Of a stretch of DNA of 64,000 nt, positions 8,232-16,084 are shown one piece after another (the stretch's first letter is position 1; every line of letters starts with the position of its first letter). The stretch lies in NCBI GenBank assembly GCA_900541485.1, contig UQJW01000008.1:13897-77896 (forward strand), written 5' to 3'. Both the position numbers and the translations under genes were made by a program. The DNA comes from an uncultured Dialister sp. (GTDB lineage: Bacteria; Bacillota; Negativicutes; Veillonellales; Dialisteraceae). The notes under the pieces were generated by a model. It did not search any database. It had not been told where the DNA came from and was given only the letters and a program-made list of their open reading frames with translations.

Positions 8232-9893
8232 TTATCTGATTTCCTGGATAATCGGAAGAATCATCGGTCTTCTCTTTGTTTTTTCAAAGAAATAGCGTCC
8301 CAGGGATTCTCTGATTTGTGTCTTGATGAAATTCCATTCCGTCACATTGCCTGTGTTGCACCGTTCCAAAACGGCCTCCACTTTTTCTTTTGCGCCGTTC
8401 ATGAGGCCTTCGCTGTCTCTCACATAGACGAAACCGCGGGAAACGATGTCCGGTCCTGCAGCGACGCGGTTGGTGCCCTTTTCAAGGGCAATTACGACAA
8501 TGAATACCCCGTCTTCAGCCAGCTGCTGACGGTCACGAATGACGATATTTCCTACGTCACCTACGCCGAGACCGTCGACAAATACGGCTCCTGCCTGCAC
8601 TTTGCCGACAATTTTTCCGCTCCGGTTCGTAAATTCAAAGACCGAACCGTTTTCGCCGATAAGGATATTTTGCTTTTTCACGCCTAAGCTTTCTGCCAGT
8701 TCCGCATGGGCACAAAGCATACGGTATTCTCCGTGTACGGGAACGAAAAATTTCGGACGGACAAGGGCAAGCATGGTTTTCAAATCTTCCTGTGAACCGT
8801 GTCCCGATACGTGAACGCGGCTGGAATGGGAAGTGACTACTTTTGCCCCGAGCTGCATAAGACGATCGATGGTCCGTCCCACACTCATTTCATTACCGGG
8901 AATCGGTGAGGCGGAAATAATGACCGTATCTCCTGCATGAATCTGCACCTGCCGGTGACTGCCGTCTGCCATACGGGACAGTCCCGCCATCGGTTCGCCC
9001 TGGCTTCCTGTCGTAAGAATACAGATTTTATCATCTCTGTAACGATTCAGTTCTTCCGGCTCGATAAAGGTTCCCTCCGGTGCTTTGAGATAGCCCATTT
9101 CCAAGGCAATCCCCACGACATTCACCATGGAACGGCCGAAGACGCAAACTTTTCTCTTATATGCCACAGCGGCATCTACCGCCATTTGGATACGGGATAC
9201 GTTAGAGGCAAACGTTGCCAGAATGACACGTCCTTTTGCCTCGCCATAAGCTTCCTTCAGCGACTTGGAAACAACAGCTTCTGACAAAGTATATCCCGGA
9301 TTTTGTGCATTCGTCGAATCGGCACAAAGAATGAGAACGCCCCGGTGGCCCAGCTCGGACAATTTATACATATCCGTCTGCTCGCCGTCCATCGGTGAGT
9401 GGTCAAATTTGAAATCGCCAGTATGCACTACCGTTCCTACAGGGGTACGTAAATAAATTCCGCAGGAATCGGGAATGGAATGGCAGACATGGAAGAAACC
9501 GAACTTGAAAGAGCCGGCTTTCATTTCTTCTTTCGTCGTCACCACATTCAGGCTGTACCGACCGATTTTATGTTCTTTCAATTTCCCTTCGATAAGACCG
9601 CAGGTCAGGCGTGTCGCATAGACCGGTGCCGAAATATCGCGGAGAAGATAGGCCAGAGAGCCGATATGGTCCTCATGACCGTGAGTAATAAGTATCGCTT
9701 TCACCTTATCTCTGTTTTCAATGAGATAGCTGAAATCAGGGATCACAATATCGATCCCCGGCATTGTTTCATCAGGAAAGGCCATGCCTGCATCTATTAC
9801 GATAATTTCGTCGCCATAACGGAAAGCAGTCATGTTCTTCCCTATTTCCCCCAGACCTCCCAGGGGAATAATTTGTAATCTGGATTTTGCCAA
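8232..9893 (-). CDS. rnj: Ribonuclease J
   Basis: A 553-residue metallo-beta-lactamase/beta-CASP ribonuclease with 5'-3' exonuclease and endonuclease activity in mRNA turnover and rRNA maturation. The zinc motif THGHEDHIG lies near residue 74, followed by the beta-CASP region with CADSTNAQNPG and the HVSGHGSQEDLK motif near residue 365, then the RNase J C-terminal domain. The length is normal for RNase J1/J2. The start is TTG at 9893, supported by GGAGG six bases upstream. It stands alone with its own terminator. Confidence 0.95.
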   Translation of the reverse strand: MAKSRLQIIPLGGLGEIGKNMTAFRYGDEIIVIDAGMAFPDETMPGIDIVIPDFSYLIENRDKVKAILITHGHEDHIGSLAYLLRDISAPVYATRLTCGLIEGKLKEHKIGRYSLNVVTTKEEMKAGSFKFGFFHVCHSIPDSCGIYLRTPVGTVVHTGDFKFDHSPMDGEQTDMYKLSELGHRGVLILCADSTNAQNPGYTLSEAVVSKSLKEAYGEAKGRVILATFASNVSRIQMAVDAAVAYKRKVCVFGRSMVNVVGIALEMGYLKAPEGTFIEPEELNRYRDDKICILTTGSQGEPMAGLSRMADGSHRQVQIHAGDTVIISASPIPGNEMSVGRTIDRLMQLGAKVVTSHSSRVHVSGHGSQEDLKTMLALVRPKFFVPVHGEYRMLCAHAELAESLGVKKQNILIGENGSVFEFTNRSGKIVGKVQAGAVFVDGLGVGDVGNIVIRDRQQLAEDGVFIVVIALEKGTNRVAAGPDIVSRGFVYVRDSEGLMNGAKEKVEAVLERCNTGNVTEWNFIKTQIRESLGRYFFEKTKRRPMILPIIQEIR

Positions 9894-10040
9894 GATTAAC
9901 CTCCTATTCAGTTGTATTCGTACATTTTATAAAAAAATAATTATCCGTACCATAGTCGCTTTACTCATTATAACACGGATTAGAAAGACCCGTGCAAAGA
10001 AAAATAAATTTCACCGGCTTCTATTTTCTCTCGGAAGAAA

Positions 10041-10079
10041 TATTTTTTGAACGCCTTATATATTTTGAACGCCTATATA
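10041..10079. repeat. Short tandem direct repeat (2 x ~20 bp)
   Basis: Two near-identical units of the type TATTTT(TT)GAACGCCT(T)ATATA lie head to tail in the 9894-10249 gap. This gap otherwise holds only AT-rich sequence, the presumed rnj promoter and the terminator of the next gene. No function is apparent. Confidence 0.5.
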
Positions 10080-10182
10080 TAAAGAAAAATATAACCGCCG
10101 GTTTTATCAGACAGACACGATTTTTGTGCGGGTCATTTCACTGTTTTTGATTCGTCTCATACTTGTTATTCTTTATTCCATG

Positions 10183-10222
10183 AAAAAACCGCTATCCCCG
10201 GGTATGGAGGATAACGGTTTTC
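10183..10222 (-). terminator. Terminator of the DASS permease gene
   Basis: Hairpin AAAACCGTTATCC / GGATAGCGGTTTT followed by T's on the minus strand, 27 bp past the stop codon. Confidence 0.85.
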
Positions 10223-10249
10223 TTATTTCTGTTTTACCGCACTTCCGGC

Positions 10250-11542
10250 TTACGGGAAGAACGGCCATACAATCGGAATTACGATAATGGATACAATCAT
10301 GGACACTATAACCAGACCGGATCCGCATTTTACGTAATCCATGAAAGAGTATTTCCCGGGTCCCAAGACGAGGGTGTTCGGCGGTGTGCCTACAGGGCTA
10401 GCAAATGCGCAGGAGGAAGCAATGAGAATCGCCATAAGTACGGCTCTCGGTGATGCGCCTACCTGTGCGGCCAGGGCAATGCCGACCGGGCAAAGAAGTG
10501 CTTTAGATGCTGTATTACTCATGAACTGGGTGAGTACAACGGCAAGAGCAAAGAGTACTGCCGTAATGAGGTACGGTGACGGATCGCCGCCCATAGCTGC
10601 TACGGTGTATTCGGCAATCAATTTGCCTGCGCCGGAGGTGTTCATGGCAGTAGCCACCGGAATCATACCGGCAAAGAGGAAAATAGTGACCCAGTCGATA
10701 GAGTCATAAGCCTGTCTTTCCGTAAGGCAGCCTGTAACGACACAAAGAAGTGCGCCGATGACAGCGGCAATTTCAAGAGGTACAATGCTTGTCGCCATGG
10801 TGATGATAACGCCGAGCATAATAATGCCGCAGATGATTTTCTTAGATTTTGTGGTTTCATTGGCTTCGATTTCCTGTTTCACTTCAGAAGCATCGAAATC
10901 ATTGGCTTCCGTTTTCGGAAGAAGGAAACGGCCGATGAAAAGCATATAAAGAATACCTGCTACAGTAATCGGAATACCAATCCAGGCGTATTCAAAAAAT
11001 CCGAACTGGAGCTCTGGCATACCTGCGGTTTTGAGTGCCACGTTGGCAATGATGTTAGGCGGCGTACCGATTAATGTACATGTGCCGCCGAGACCGGCTG
11101 CAAAAGCAAGTGGCATCATCTGGCGGGATACGGGCAGATGCGCTTCCTTACAAATACCGATAACAACCGGAATCAGGCAGGCTGTCGTTCCCGTATTGGA
11201 AAGGAAAGCCGACATGGCAGCTGCAATGACCATGATACCAATCATCAGTTTGATTTCTCCGGTACCGAAGAGTTTAACGACCTGGGAACCGATGTCCTGG
11301 GCCAGACCGGTGTAGAACATGGCTGCACCGACGATAAACATACCGCCGAAAAGAACAACCGTGGAGTCGGCGAGTCCTAAAAATACCTGTTCAATCGGTA
11401 CGAGTCCCAGTATCCAGCAAGCAATAGCTGCAAATACGGACGTTACTGCGAGCGGTAATTTTTCTGTAACAAAGAGAATGGCTACAACGAGCAGGAGGCA
11501 TAAGCATTTCACTGCCGGATCCATCATAAGCAAGGTTTCCAT
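10250..11542 (-). CDS. SLC13/DASS-family anion permease
   Basis: A 430-residue inner-membrane transporter with 11-12 predicted helices. The two pseudo-symmetric halves each carry the family signature (SNTGTTA...GTPPNIIAN near residue 160 and SNTASKA...GTPPNTLVLG near 390). DASS carriers import dicarboxylates, sulfate or related anions with sodium; the exact substrate cannot be read from the sequence. The N-terminus MDPAVKCLCLLLVVAILFVTE resembles the ArsB/NhaD-permease-like branch without TrkA-C domains. It is monocistronic, with its own terminator. A second, distant DASS-like permease lies at 56972-58378. Confidence 0.88.
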   Translation of the reverse strand: METLLMMDPAVKCLCLLLVVAILFVTEKLPLAVTSVFAAIACWILGLVPIEQVFLGLADSTVVLFGGMFIVGAAMFYTGLAQDIGSQVVKLFGTGEIKLMIGIMVIAAAMSAFLSNTGTTACLIPVVIGICKEAHLPVSRQMMPLAFAAGLGGTCTLIGTPPNIIANVALKTAGMPELQFGFFEYAWIGIPITVAGILYMLFIGRFLLPKTEANDFDASEVKQEIEANETTKSKKIICGIIMLGVIITMATSIVPLEIAAVIGALLCVVTGCLTERQAYDSIDWVTIFLFAGMIPVATAMNTSGAGKLIAEYTVAAMGGDPSPYLITAVLFALAVVLTQFMSNTASKALLCPVGIALAAQVGASPRAVLMAILIASSCAFASPVGTPPNTLVLGPGKYSFMDYVKCGSGLVIVSMIVSIIVIPIVWPFFP

Positions 11543-11626
11543 AAATTACATAATCCCCCAATTTCATGAATTAAAATAAATTGTATAAATAATAAATATG
11601 AGTGCATGAATCTTTATACTTCGTTC

Positions 11627-11794
11627 TTATTCGGACTTCTGTATATCGGGAAGCGTCCGGCCCGGATCTCTGTCTGTATCAATGACCTCACCGGATATGG
11701 CTTTACGCACTTTTATATCCGGCCGGTAGTAGTCTTTATCTACTTTTTTTAAATATTCACGAATCCGTTTTTCTTCTTCTTCACTGTTCCCCAT
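11627..11794 (-). CDS. Small acidic/basic hypothetical protein (55 aa)
   Basis: A short hydrophilic protein starting MGNSEEEEKRIREYLKKVDK; I do not recognise the family. The start at 11794 is chosen over an in-frame upstream codon because a near-perfect GGAGGAGGT ribosome site lies six bases upstream. The N-terminal half is a likely amphipathic helix and the C-terminal half is Pro/Asp-rich (DTDRDPGRTLPDI). It has no membrane segment. It stands alone upstream of the permease gene on the same strand. Confidence 0.6.
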   Translation of the reverse strand: MGNSEEEEKRIREYLKKVDKDYYRPDIKVRKAISGEVIDTDRDPGRTLPDIQKSE

Positions 11795-11979
11795 GTGTTC
11801 ACCTCCTCCCTGAAACGGGACAGACACTCAACTGCATAAAAGATTAACATTTATTCCAATAAATTAAAAATACATTATCAGAATATTTGTGTATATATAG
11901 TTGTTCATTATTCCAAATTTTCCGAACCCCTATATCTTTAAGGAATGACGGTTTTTTCTAAAAAAGAAACAGACAAACA

Positions 11980-12008
11980 AAAAAAGGCCCCTGAAACGAG
12001 CCTTTTCT
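11980..12008 (-). terminator. Isolated terminator-like hairpin
   Basis: AAAAGGC / GCCTTTT hairpin with a T-run on the minus strand. No gene ends nearby; it may stop transcription running out of the EcsC end of the lysis cassette through the repeat block. Confidence 0.45.
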
Positions 12009-12059
12009 TCTTTATCTTTTATTTTTAGAGCTGTATGCCCTGTCGTTCTTTAAAATTGA

Positions 12060-12660
12060 TTCTTCCGGTTCTGCTCACACTTACCCCTTCCGTCAACCTG
12101 TCGGTTGACACCTTCCCCGACAAGCGGGGACGGCTTCTCTGTATGAGCCAATTCATTATTTTTTGTTTTGCTTATACAAAATAACATTTAACTCCTGCAT
12201 TTTCTGCCTAGATTCTTCACTTCGTTCGAGAATGACAAGGCAAGTATTTAATGCCGTTGAAAAACGAAATTCACCCCTGCCGTCATTCTTGAGCGGTGAA
12301 TAGAATCGGAATGATGACAGGAGAAAAAACATCATGTGCCTCTTAGCGAAGAATCCGGCATAGATTATCGTCAAAAGCGTATTTAAATAATAAAAACTAT
12401 GAATTCTTTCTTCTTTAGTGTCAGCTTCCCCCGAACACGGAGGGAAGTGCCGAGCCTTGCGAGGCGATAGGGGCAAGGGTGCATACACAGGTAAAAACAT
12501 TTAAATCTTACAACCTCTGCCCAGATTCTTACCGCTCTCGTTGGTCGGGTATGGCGTTTCACTCATTTTTACAGCGTCGCTTTGCTCTTCGAAAAGCGGT
12601 TCGCTTGCTTCCCATCATCCGGGGACGGCTTTTCTATGTAAGTCATTTCGTTATTTTTTG
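12060..12660. repeat. Intergenic mosaic repeat block 4 (A-B'-B-A'-B'/E)
   Basis: Module A at about 12068-12135, a short inverted B at about 12185-12260, direct B at about 12262-12390, inverted A at about 12418-12492, and an inverted B carrying element E at about 12500-12625, ending in an A-like 3' half. This fills the gap between 11830 and 12682; open frames within it are repeat-derived. Confidence 0.75.
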
Positions 12661-12682
12661 TTTTTGCTCACACTTATTTTTT

Positions 12683-13489
12683 TTATTCTTCCCTTTCCCT
12701 TGCTCTCTCTGCCTTTGCGTAAGCGTTCGGGTGGTGTTGCAAAAAACGCTGGAGCCTTCTTGCCATGGGATAGAAGGTCAGGTATGTGAGACTTCCCGAA
12801 ACTGCACCGCCTACGAAGGGAACGGATTTGGAAATCCATCCGGCCAGTGCCTTTTCCGTCACCTTTGCCCCGGTCATTTCCGCGCCTTTTTTCAGTACGG
12901 GAATTCCGTTTTTCAAAGTGTGGCGAATCATCTGATCGCTTATTTTTTCTGCATATTTCTTCGAATAATAGGTCACTGCCTGGCCTGCCAATTTATCTCC
13001 GCACATGATGCGGTAAAATAATCTGATTTTATCTTTGATTTCCTCCTCCATACCGCGGCCGCCTTTTTCAAGCGCCGGCCAACCGTAAAGGTACAGCAGT
13101 TTCTGCATAACCAAAATGACGTGTCGGTTGAACTGGCGGGCATCATAGACTGTCGCAACGACGGCGGCAATACCTCCGGGAATCCCTGCCGCAGCCGAAC
13201 GGATAGCTGCTTTTTTCGTTTCCCGGCGGATACATATATCTGCCAGACGGTCGATGACGTCAGGCGGTATTTCTGCCTGTGCCGGCGAGAATGCAATCGC
13301 TTTTTCAACCTGCTCCGCCGGATAATACGGTCCGAGACAATCCCACAAAAAAGCGGCACGGTCCAGACGGTTTTCCTTACTTTCAAGTAATTTGGCGACT
13401 CCTTCGGGCGTGAAATCATTCCATATATCTTTCGCTACGGAATAACTGCCTGAAATATCGGCAAGCCGCCATATATTTTTCAACTTCAT
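12683..13489 (-). CDS. EcsC-family protein
   Basis: A 268-residue protein with a Gly/Ala-rich helical core. Its C-terminal SVPFVGGAVSGSLTYLTFY segment followed by RRLQRFL resembles the EcsC domain, and the middle region (GIPGGIAAVVATVYDARQF) resembles the hydrophobic hairpin of that family. EcsC-like proteins are membrane-associated and functionally obscure. The start at 13489 is preferred over 13495 on ribosome-site spacing (AGGAGG, 7 bp). It lies 84 bp downstream of the amidase on the same strand and may be the last gene of the lysis cassette, though that link is inferred only from position. Confidence 0.65.
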   Translation of the reverse strand: MKLKNIWRLADISGSYSVAKDIWNDFTPEGVAKLLESKENRLDRAAFLWDCLGPYYPAEQVEKAIAFSPAQAEIPPDVIDRLADICIRRETKKAAIRSAAAGIPGGIAAVVATVYDARQFNRHVILVMQKLLYLYGWPALEKGGRGMEEEIKDKIRLFYRIMCGDKLAGQAVTYYSKKYAEKISDQMIRHTLKNGIPVLKKGAEMTGAKVTEKALAGWISKSVPFVGGAVSGSLTYLTFYPMARRLQRFLQHHPNAYAKAERAREREE

Positions 13490-13573
13490 TCCCATTCCTC
13501 CTGAAATTTCCTGTATCTCATTTTTCTTTTTTATTTATCATACCATAATATGACTTTCGGTCAAAATCGTAAT

Positions 13574-14116
13574 TTATGAAATCAATTGTTTACTGTAAAA
13601 TTCCGCTTTACCGCGGAGCAAACGACCGCCGGGGACAAGAACACCGTTATTTTCATAATCGGGCAGGTAGAGAAGGTCCCACCGCATATCGGGATCACCG
13701 CTTCCGATTCCGTAGCCGTCTGTTTTGGCAATTTCCGCATGGGTATAAATATCACCGGCAGAAAGTCCCAGATAAAACAGGGCGTACCCGCAAAAAAGCG
13801 CCAGTGCCTCTATCTGTTCTTCCGACGGTGCTTCTCCCAAATCCACGCCCGAAGGAGCGTCATACCAGCAGCACGCCCCGCAGGCACAGGCCATCGCCAC
13901 ACCGAGAGAACGTCCGTTTCTCCGCCATGTATGGGACAGCACCCGGGTGAAGTCGGAATGCATGACATGGAAACAGCCCCCACGGTCAATGACCGCGTGA
14001 TAGGCCATGAAATCCGTCATGCGGTACGGCGCTGCCGTCCAATGAGCGTAAATACGGTCTATTTCTCCTTTCGCCGACATCAAATGTTTTGTTATCTCTT
14101 CTATATTCTGAATCAT
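13574..14116 (-). CDS. Phage-type N-acetylmuramoyl-L-alanine amidase (endolysin)
   Basis: A 180-residue single-domain amidase of the zinc-dependent Amidase_2/PGRP fold that cleaves the MurNAc-L-Ala bond. Visible zinc-site and fold motifs are AHWTAAPY (His about residue 25), YHAVIDRGG, SHTWRRNGRSLGVAMAC and the late YTHAEIAKTDGYGIGSGDPD...RWDL, typical of phage endolysins. There is no signal peptide, so export depends on the adjacent holin. A TTG at 14125 with AAGGGG upstream is an alternative start. It lies 21 bp after the holin gene in a regulator-holin-amidase order. It has no cell-wall-binding domain. Confidence 0.85.
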   Translation of the reverse strand: MIQNIEEITKHLMSAKGEIDRIYAHWTAAPYRMTDFMAYHAVIDRGGCFHVMHSDFTRVLSHTWRRNGRSLGVAMACACGACCWYDAPSGVDLGEAPSEEQIEALALFCGYALFYLGLSAGDIYTHAEIAKTDGYGIGSGDPDMRWDLLYLPDYENNGVLVPGGRLLRGKAEFYSKQLIS

Positions 14117-14137
14117 AATCTCCAAAAGGGTTTCCCC

Positions 14138-14641
14138 TTATTTCTTTCCTTTCATCTGTTTTACCAATTCCGCCAACGCGCTTACGCCGGCGTCGTTTAA
14201 ATTTTCTGCAATACTCACCATTTCCGACGCCGCCAGATAGGCGATGCAGAGCCCGGCAAATACGGGCTGTCTTCCTGCTGCAACCAGCATATGGTCCGCC
14301 AGTGCACTTCCCAAAGTCAGAAGAATATACACCGCCAGTTTACCGCAAAATCCGTATTTCATTTCCCTGCTTGAAATAATTCCTGCCCGGTGAGCCGCCG
14401 GAATGGCAAAAAGACAGGACAGGATATCCCGTTTCTTTTCCCCACGAAACTCCAGATATCCGTGAGCAAGAGCCAGCCACTTCGTCAGAAGATCAATCAT
14501 CACCACCGCCGCAAAAAGAGACGCCAGCTCTACATGGAAGAGGCCCTCTGCCAGAAAACCTGTCGCGATTCCCTTCAGCGGCCAGTCCTCAAAAAGACGA
14601 TGCAGACTGTCCCGCAAAAAATGGTCCTGCCAAAACTCCAT
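14138..14641 (-). CDS. Phage holin family protein (toxin-secretion/lysis type)
   Basis: A 167-residue membrane protein with about three or four hydrophobic segments. Its C-terminal SEMVSIAENLNDAGVSALAELVK segment corresponds to the 'S.ENL...G' signature of the Cph1/TcdE-like phage holin family. It should oligomerise in the cytoplasmic membrane and release the amidase encoded next door. The start at 14641 is chosen for the AAGGAGGAGAGG ribosome site directly upstream. It lies 14 bp downstream of the HTH gene. It is longer than many holins because of an N-terminal extension with DSLHRLFEDWPLKGIATG. Confidence 0.8.
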   Translation of the reverse strand: MEFWQDHFLRDSLHRLFEDWPLKGIATGFLAEGLFHVELASLFAAVVMIDLLTKWLALAHGYLEFRGEKKRDILSCLFAIPAAHRAGIISSREMKYGFCGKLAVYILLTLGSALADHMLVAAGRQPVFAGLCIAYLAASEMVSIAENLNDAGVSALAELVKQMKGKK

Positions 14642-14655
14642 CCTCTCCTCCTTTC

Positions 14656-14889
14656 TTAAAACCAATACTCCGGATCTTTTTCCTTATCGAAGAAATATAC
14701 GCCCAGTTCCTCCGGTGAAATCTGCAAAATTCTCATGGACTTGTAAATGTCCCGCTGGGAAAAATGAATCTGGTTATTCAGCCGCAATGACAACGACGTT
14801 TTACTGATTCCCAAGCGTTTTGCAAATACTGTATCTGAACGCATTTTCTCGCGGATTCGTCCGCGGAGCTTTTCATAATTGAAATTCAT
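14656..14889 (-). CDS. Phage-type HTH regulator (DUF739-like)
   Basis: A 77-residue helix-turn-helix protein. MNFNYEKLRGRIREK, FAKRLGISKTSLSLRLNN and the late ISPEELGVYFF are typical of the DUF739 family of phage regulators. It is the first gene of the lysis cassette and lies 45 bp downstream of an 18-bp perfect palindrome overlapping a TATAAT box. It could bind that palindrome itself, or the palindrome could be a LexA site. The start at 14889 has a GAGGAAGAGG ribosome site. Confidence 0.8.
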   Translation of the reverse strand: MNFNYEKLRGRIREKMRSDTVFAKRLGISKTSLSLRLNNQIHFSQRDIYKSMRILQISPEELGVYFFDKEKDPEYWF

Positions 14890-14933
14890 CCTCTTCCTCA
14901 CTTTCAAAACTATTCCCAAGGAATTTCAACTTT

Positions 14934-14954
14934 ATTATAGAACATATGTTCTAT
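14934..14954 (-). promoter_or_regulatory. Promoter -10 with LexA/SOS-box-like 18-bp perfect palindrome
   Basis: ATAGAACATATGTTCTAT at 14937-14954 is a perfect 18-bp palindrome. Its 12-bp core GAACATATGTTC matches the Bacillus-type LexA (DinR) box CGAACRNRYGTTYG except for the outermost C/G pair. A TATAAT -10 hexamer at 14939-14934 overlaps its downstream edge, so a bound repressor would block the promoter. The -35 is weak. The alternative reader is the HTH protein encoded immediately downstream. Confidence 0.7.
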
Positions 14955-15018
14955 TTATAAGTAAGAATACCCCTTGCACAGAAGGCTGTCAACACCCCCG
15001 GTTTCCCCTGTTTATAAA

Positions 15019-15050
15019 GAAAAACCCGGGCATCCGATACGCCCGGGCAT
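15019..15050 (-). terminator. Terminator after the DUF1659 gene
   Basis: GC-rich hairpin GCCCGGGC / GCCCGGG followed by TTTTTC on the minus strand, 18 bp beyond the DUF1659 stop codon. Confidence 0.88.
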
Positions 15051-15065
15051 TTCTTATGTTCCCTC

Positions 15066-15278
15066 TTAACCCTTATGGGTCAGAACGGATACTTCAGAAC
15101 GGCGGACTGACTCCACCGGCATCTCTTGTAAATCACCGATTGCATTTCCCGCTTCAAAAAGCGCTTCATCGGGAGCACTTTCTTTGATACTGTTGAAAGT
15201 CATATTTTTATAAGTCCCTTCGCCCGCTTCCACACGGACAATCAGCTTCGTCTTTTCAACGGTTTTAGCTACTGCCAT
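15066..15278 (-). CDS. DUF1659-family protein
   Basis: A 70-residue protein matching the small DUF1659 family (MAVAKTVEKTKLIVRVEAGEG...YKNMTFNSIK...EAGNAIGDLQ...VRRSEVSVL). The function is unknown. It is almost always encoded beside a DUF2922 protein, as here (45 bp downstream of it). The ribosome site AAAGGAGGG precedes the ATG. Both are short, single-domain and probably cytoplasmic. Confidence 0.85.
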   Translation of the reverse strand: MAVAKTVEKTKLIVRVEAGEGTYKNMTFNSIKESAPDEALFEAGNAIGDLQEMPVESVRRSEVSVLTHKG

Positions 15279-15323
15279 ACATACCCTCCTTTCTTATACG
15301 AATCATAAAAAATATTGAATCTG

Positions 15324-15533
15324 TTAACGGATTTCCGTTTCAGTTGTGGTCACAATGACCGCCTTGGAAAAAGAAGCCGCCTCAAGTCCTGCATGGTTTG
15401 CCAGAACAGGACGGATTTTTTCTGCTGCCGTTTGTACCTTTGCCAAATCCAAGTTGTCTTTCGGATTATTGATACGGACAGTCATCACCGTATCGGCAGC
15501 GGTCATAAATTTCAATTCCAGTCTTTTATTCAT
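15324..15533 (-). CDS. DUF2922-family protein
   Basis: A 69-residue protein of the DUF2922 type (KRLELKFMTAADTVMTVRINNPKDNLDLAKVQTAAEKI...). Function unknown. The start at 15533 is preferred over the upstream in-frame GTG because GGAG lies seven bases upstream. It is the first gene of a two-gene unit with DUF1659, ended by the strong terminator at 15019-15050. Confidence 0.85.
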   Translation of the reverse strand: MNKRLELKFMTAADTVMTVRINNPKDNLDLAKVQTAAEKIRPVLANHAGLEAASFSKAVIVTTTETEIR

Positions 15534-15904
15534 GAACACTCTCCTTTCCTTCGTTTCCGCCCCGGGGAGGAAACAAATATCTCAGCGCTGGAAGTATCAT
15601 AAATCATTGCTGTTTAAATCGGATTAAACAAAGAAAAATTTTGTGAAATATAACAGAACCTTTTTCTTTCTTTCTAAAGAAATACAGATACCACCGGCTT
15701 TTTCCTTTTATTTTCATGTCCCGTTGTCTCTATTCATGTATTCTAATTTATGAATATGAACTTTTATGTCATTTTATGTATGTATCGCGGGAACGATTTT
15801 GTTTTTCATCTATGTCTTTTTACTTATGATTTATTTTTCAATTATATTTTAATGTTTATATATAAATGTATTAGACTATTTTAAAGAAAAGGGGTATCTT
15901 ATAA

Positions 15905-16078
15905 ACATAAGAACAATAACAATGCTTCACAAGGGGGAGACCGCCACTATTTTCTTTGTTGCGGCAGTCAAAGCAAACTCAAAAACGGCATGCACTTTTG
16001 GTATTGCAGTGCTATCCCGGAAGGGATAAAAAGCAAGTACAATCAAAACGTTTGTCTCGGACAGACGTCTTTTTTTTG
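15905..16078 (+). ncRNA. Candidate structured non-coding RNA
   Basis: The segment starts after a plausible promoter (TTAGAC at about 15871, TATCTT at about 15895) and ends in an intrinsic terminator. Inside are a hairpin GACCGCC/GGCAGTC (about 15939-15969) and a rod-like stem with paired blocks GTATTG/CAATC, TGC/GCA and TATCCC/GGGATA closed by a GGAA tetraloop (about 16001-16044). The open frames across it lack ribosome sites. I could not match it to 6S, SRP, tmRNA or a known riboswitch. The flanking 15540-15890 is AT-rich, with nothing recognisable. Confidence 0.4.
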
Positions 16079-16079
16079 C
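16049..16079 (+). terminator. Intrinsic terminator of the candidate ncRNA
   Basis: CGTTTGTC-TCG-GACAGACG hairpin followed by eight T's on the plus strand. No protein gene ends upstream on this strand, which is why an RNA gene is suspected. Confidence 0.7.
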
Positions 16080-16084
16080 AAGAA

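Noticed and set aside
12156..12500. Open frames in repeat blocks (also near 3046, 16199, 37922, 41074, 43038, 56668)
   Set aside because: They recur wherever module A/B occurs, reading similar strings in whichever frame is open; they lack consistent starts and ribosome sites and reflect repeat copies, not a gene family.
12683..15533. Prophage remnant including DUF1659/DUF2922
   Set aside because: Only lysis and regulator genes are present, with no structural, packaging or integration genes and no att-like direct repeats; the DUF pair is a common chromosomal pair in Firmicutes.
15905..16078. 6S RNA
   Set aside because: The rod-like stem is suggestive, but I could not find the closing stem and central bubble expected of 6S RNA.
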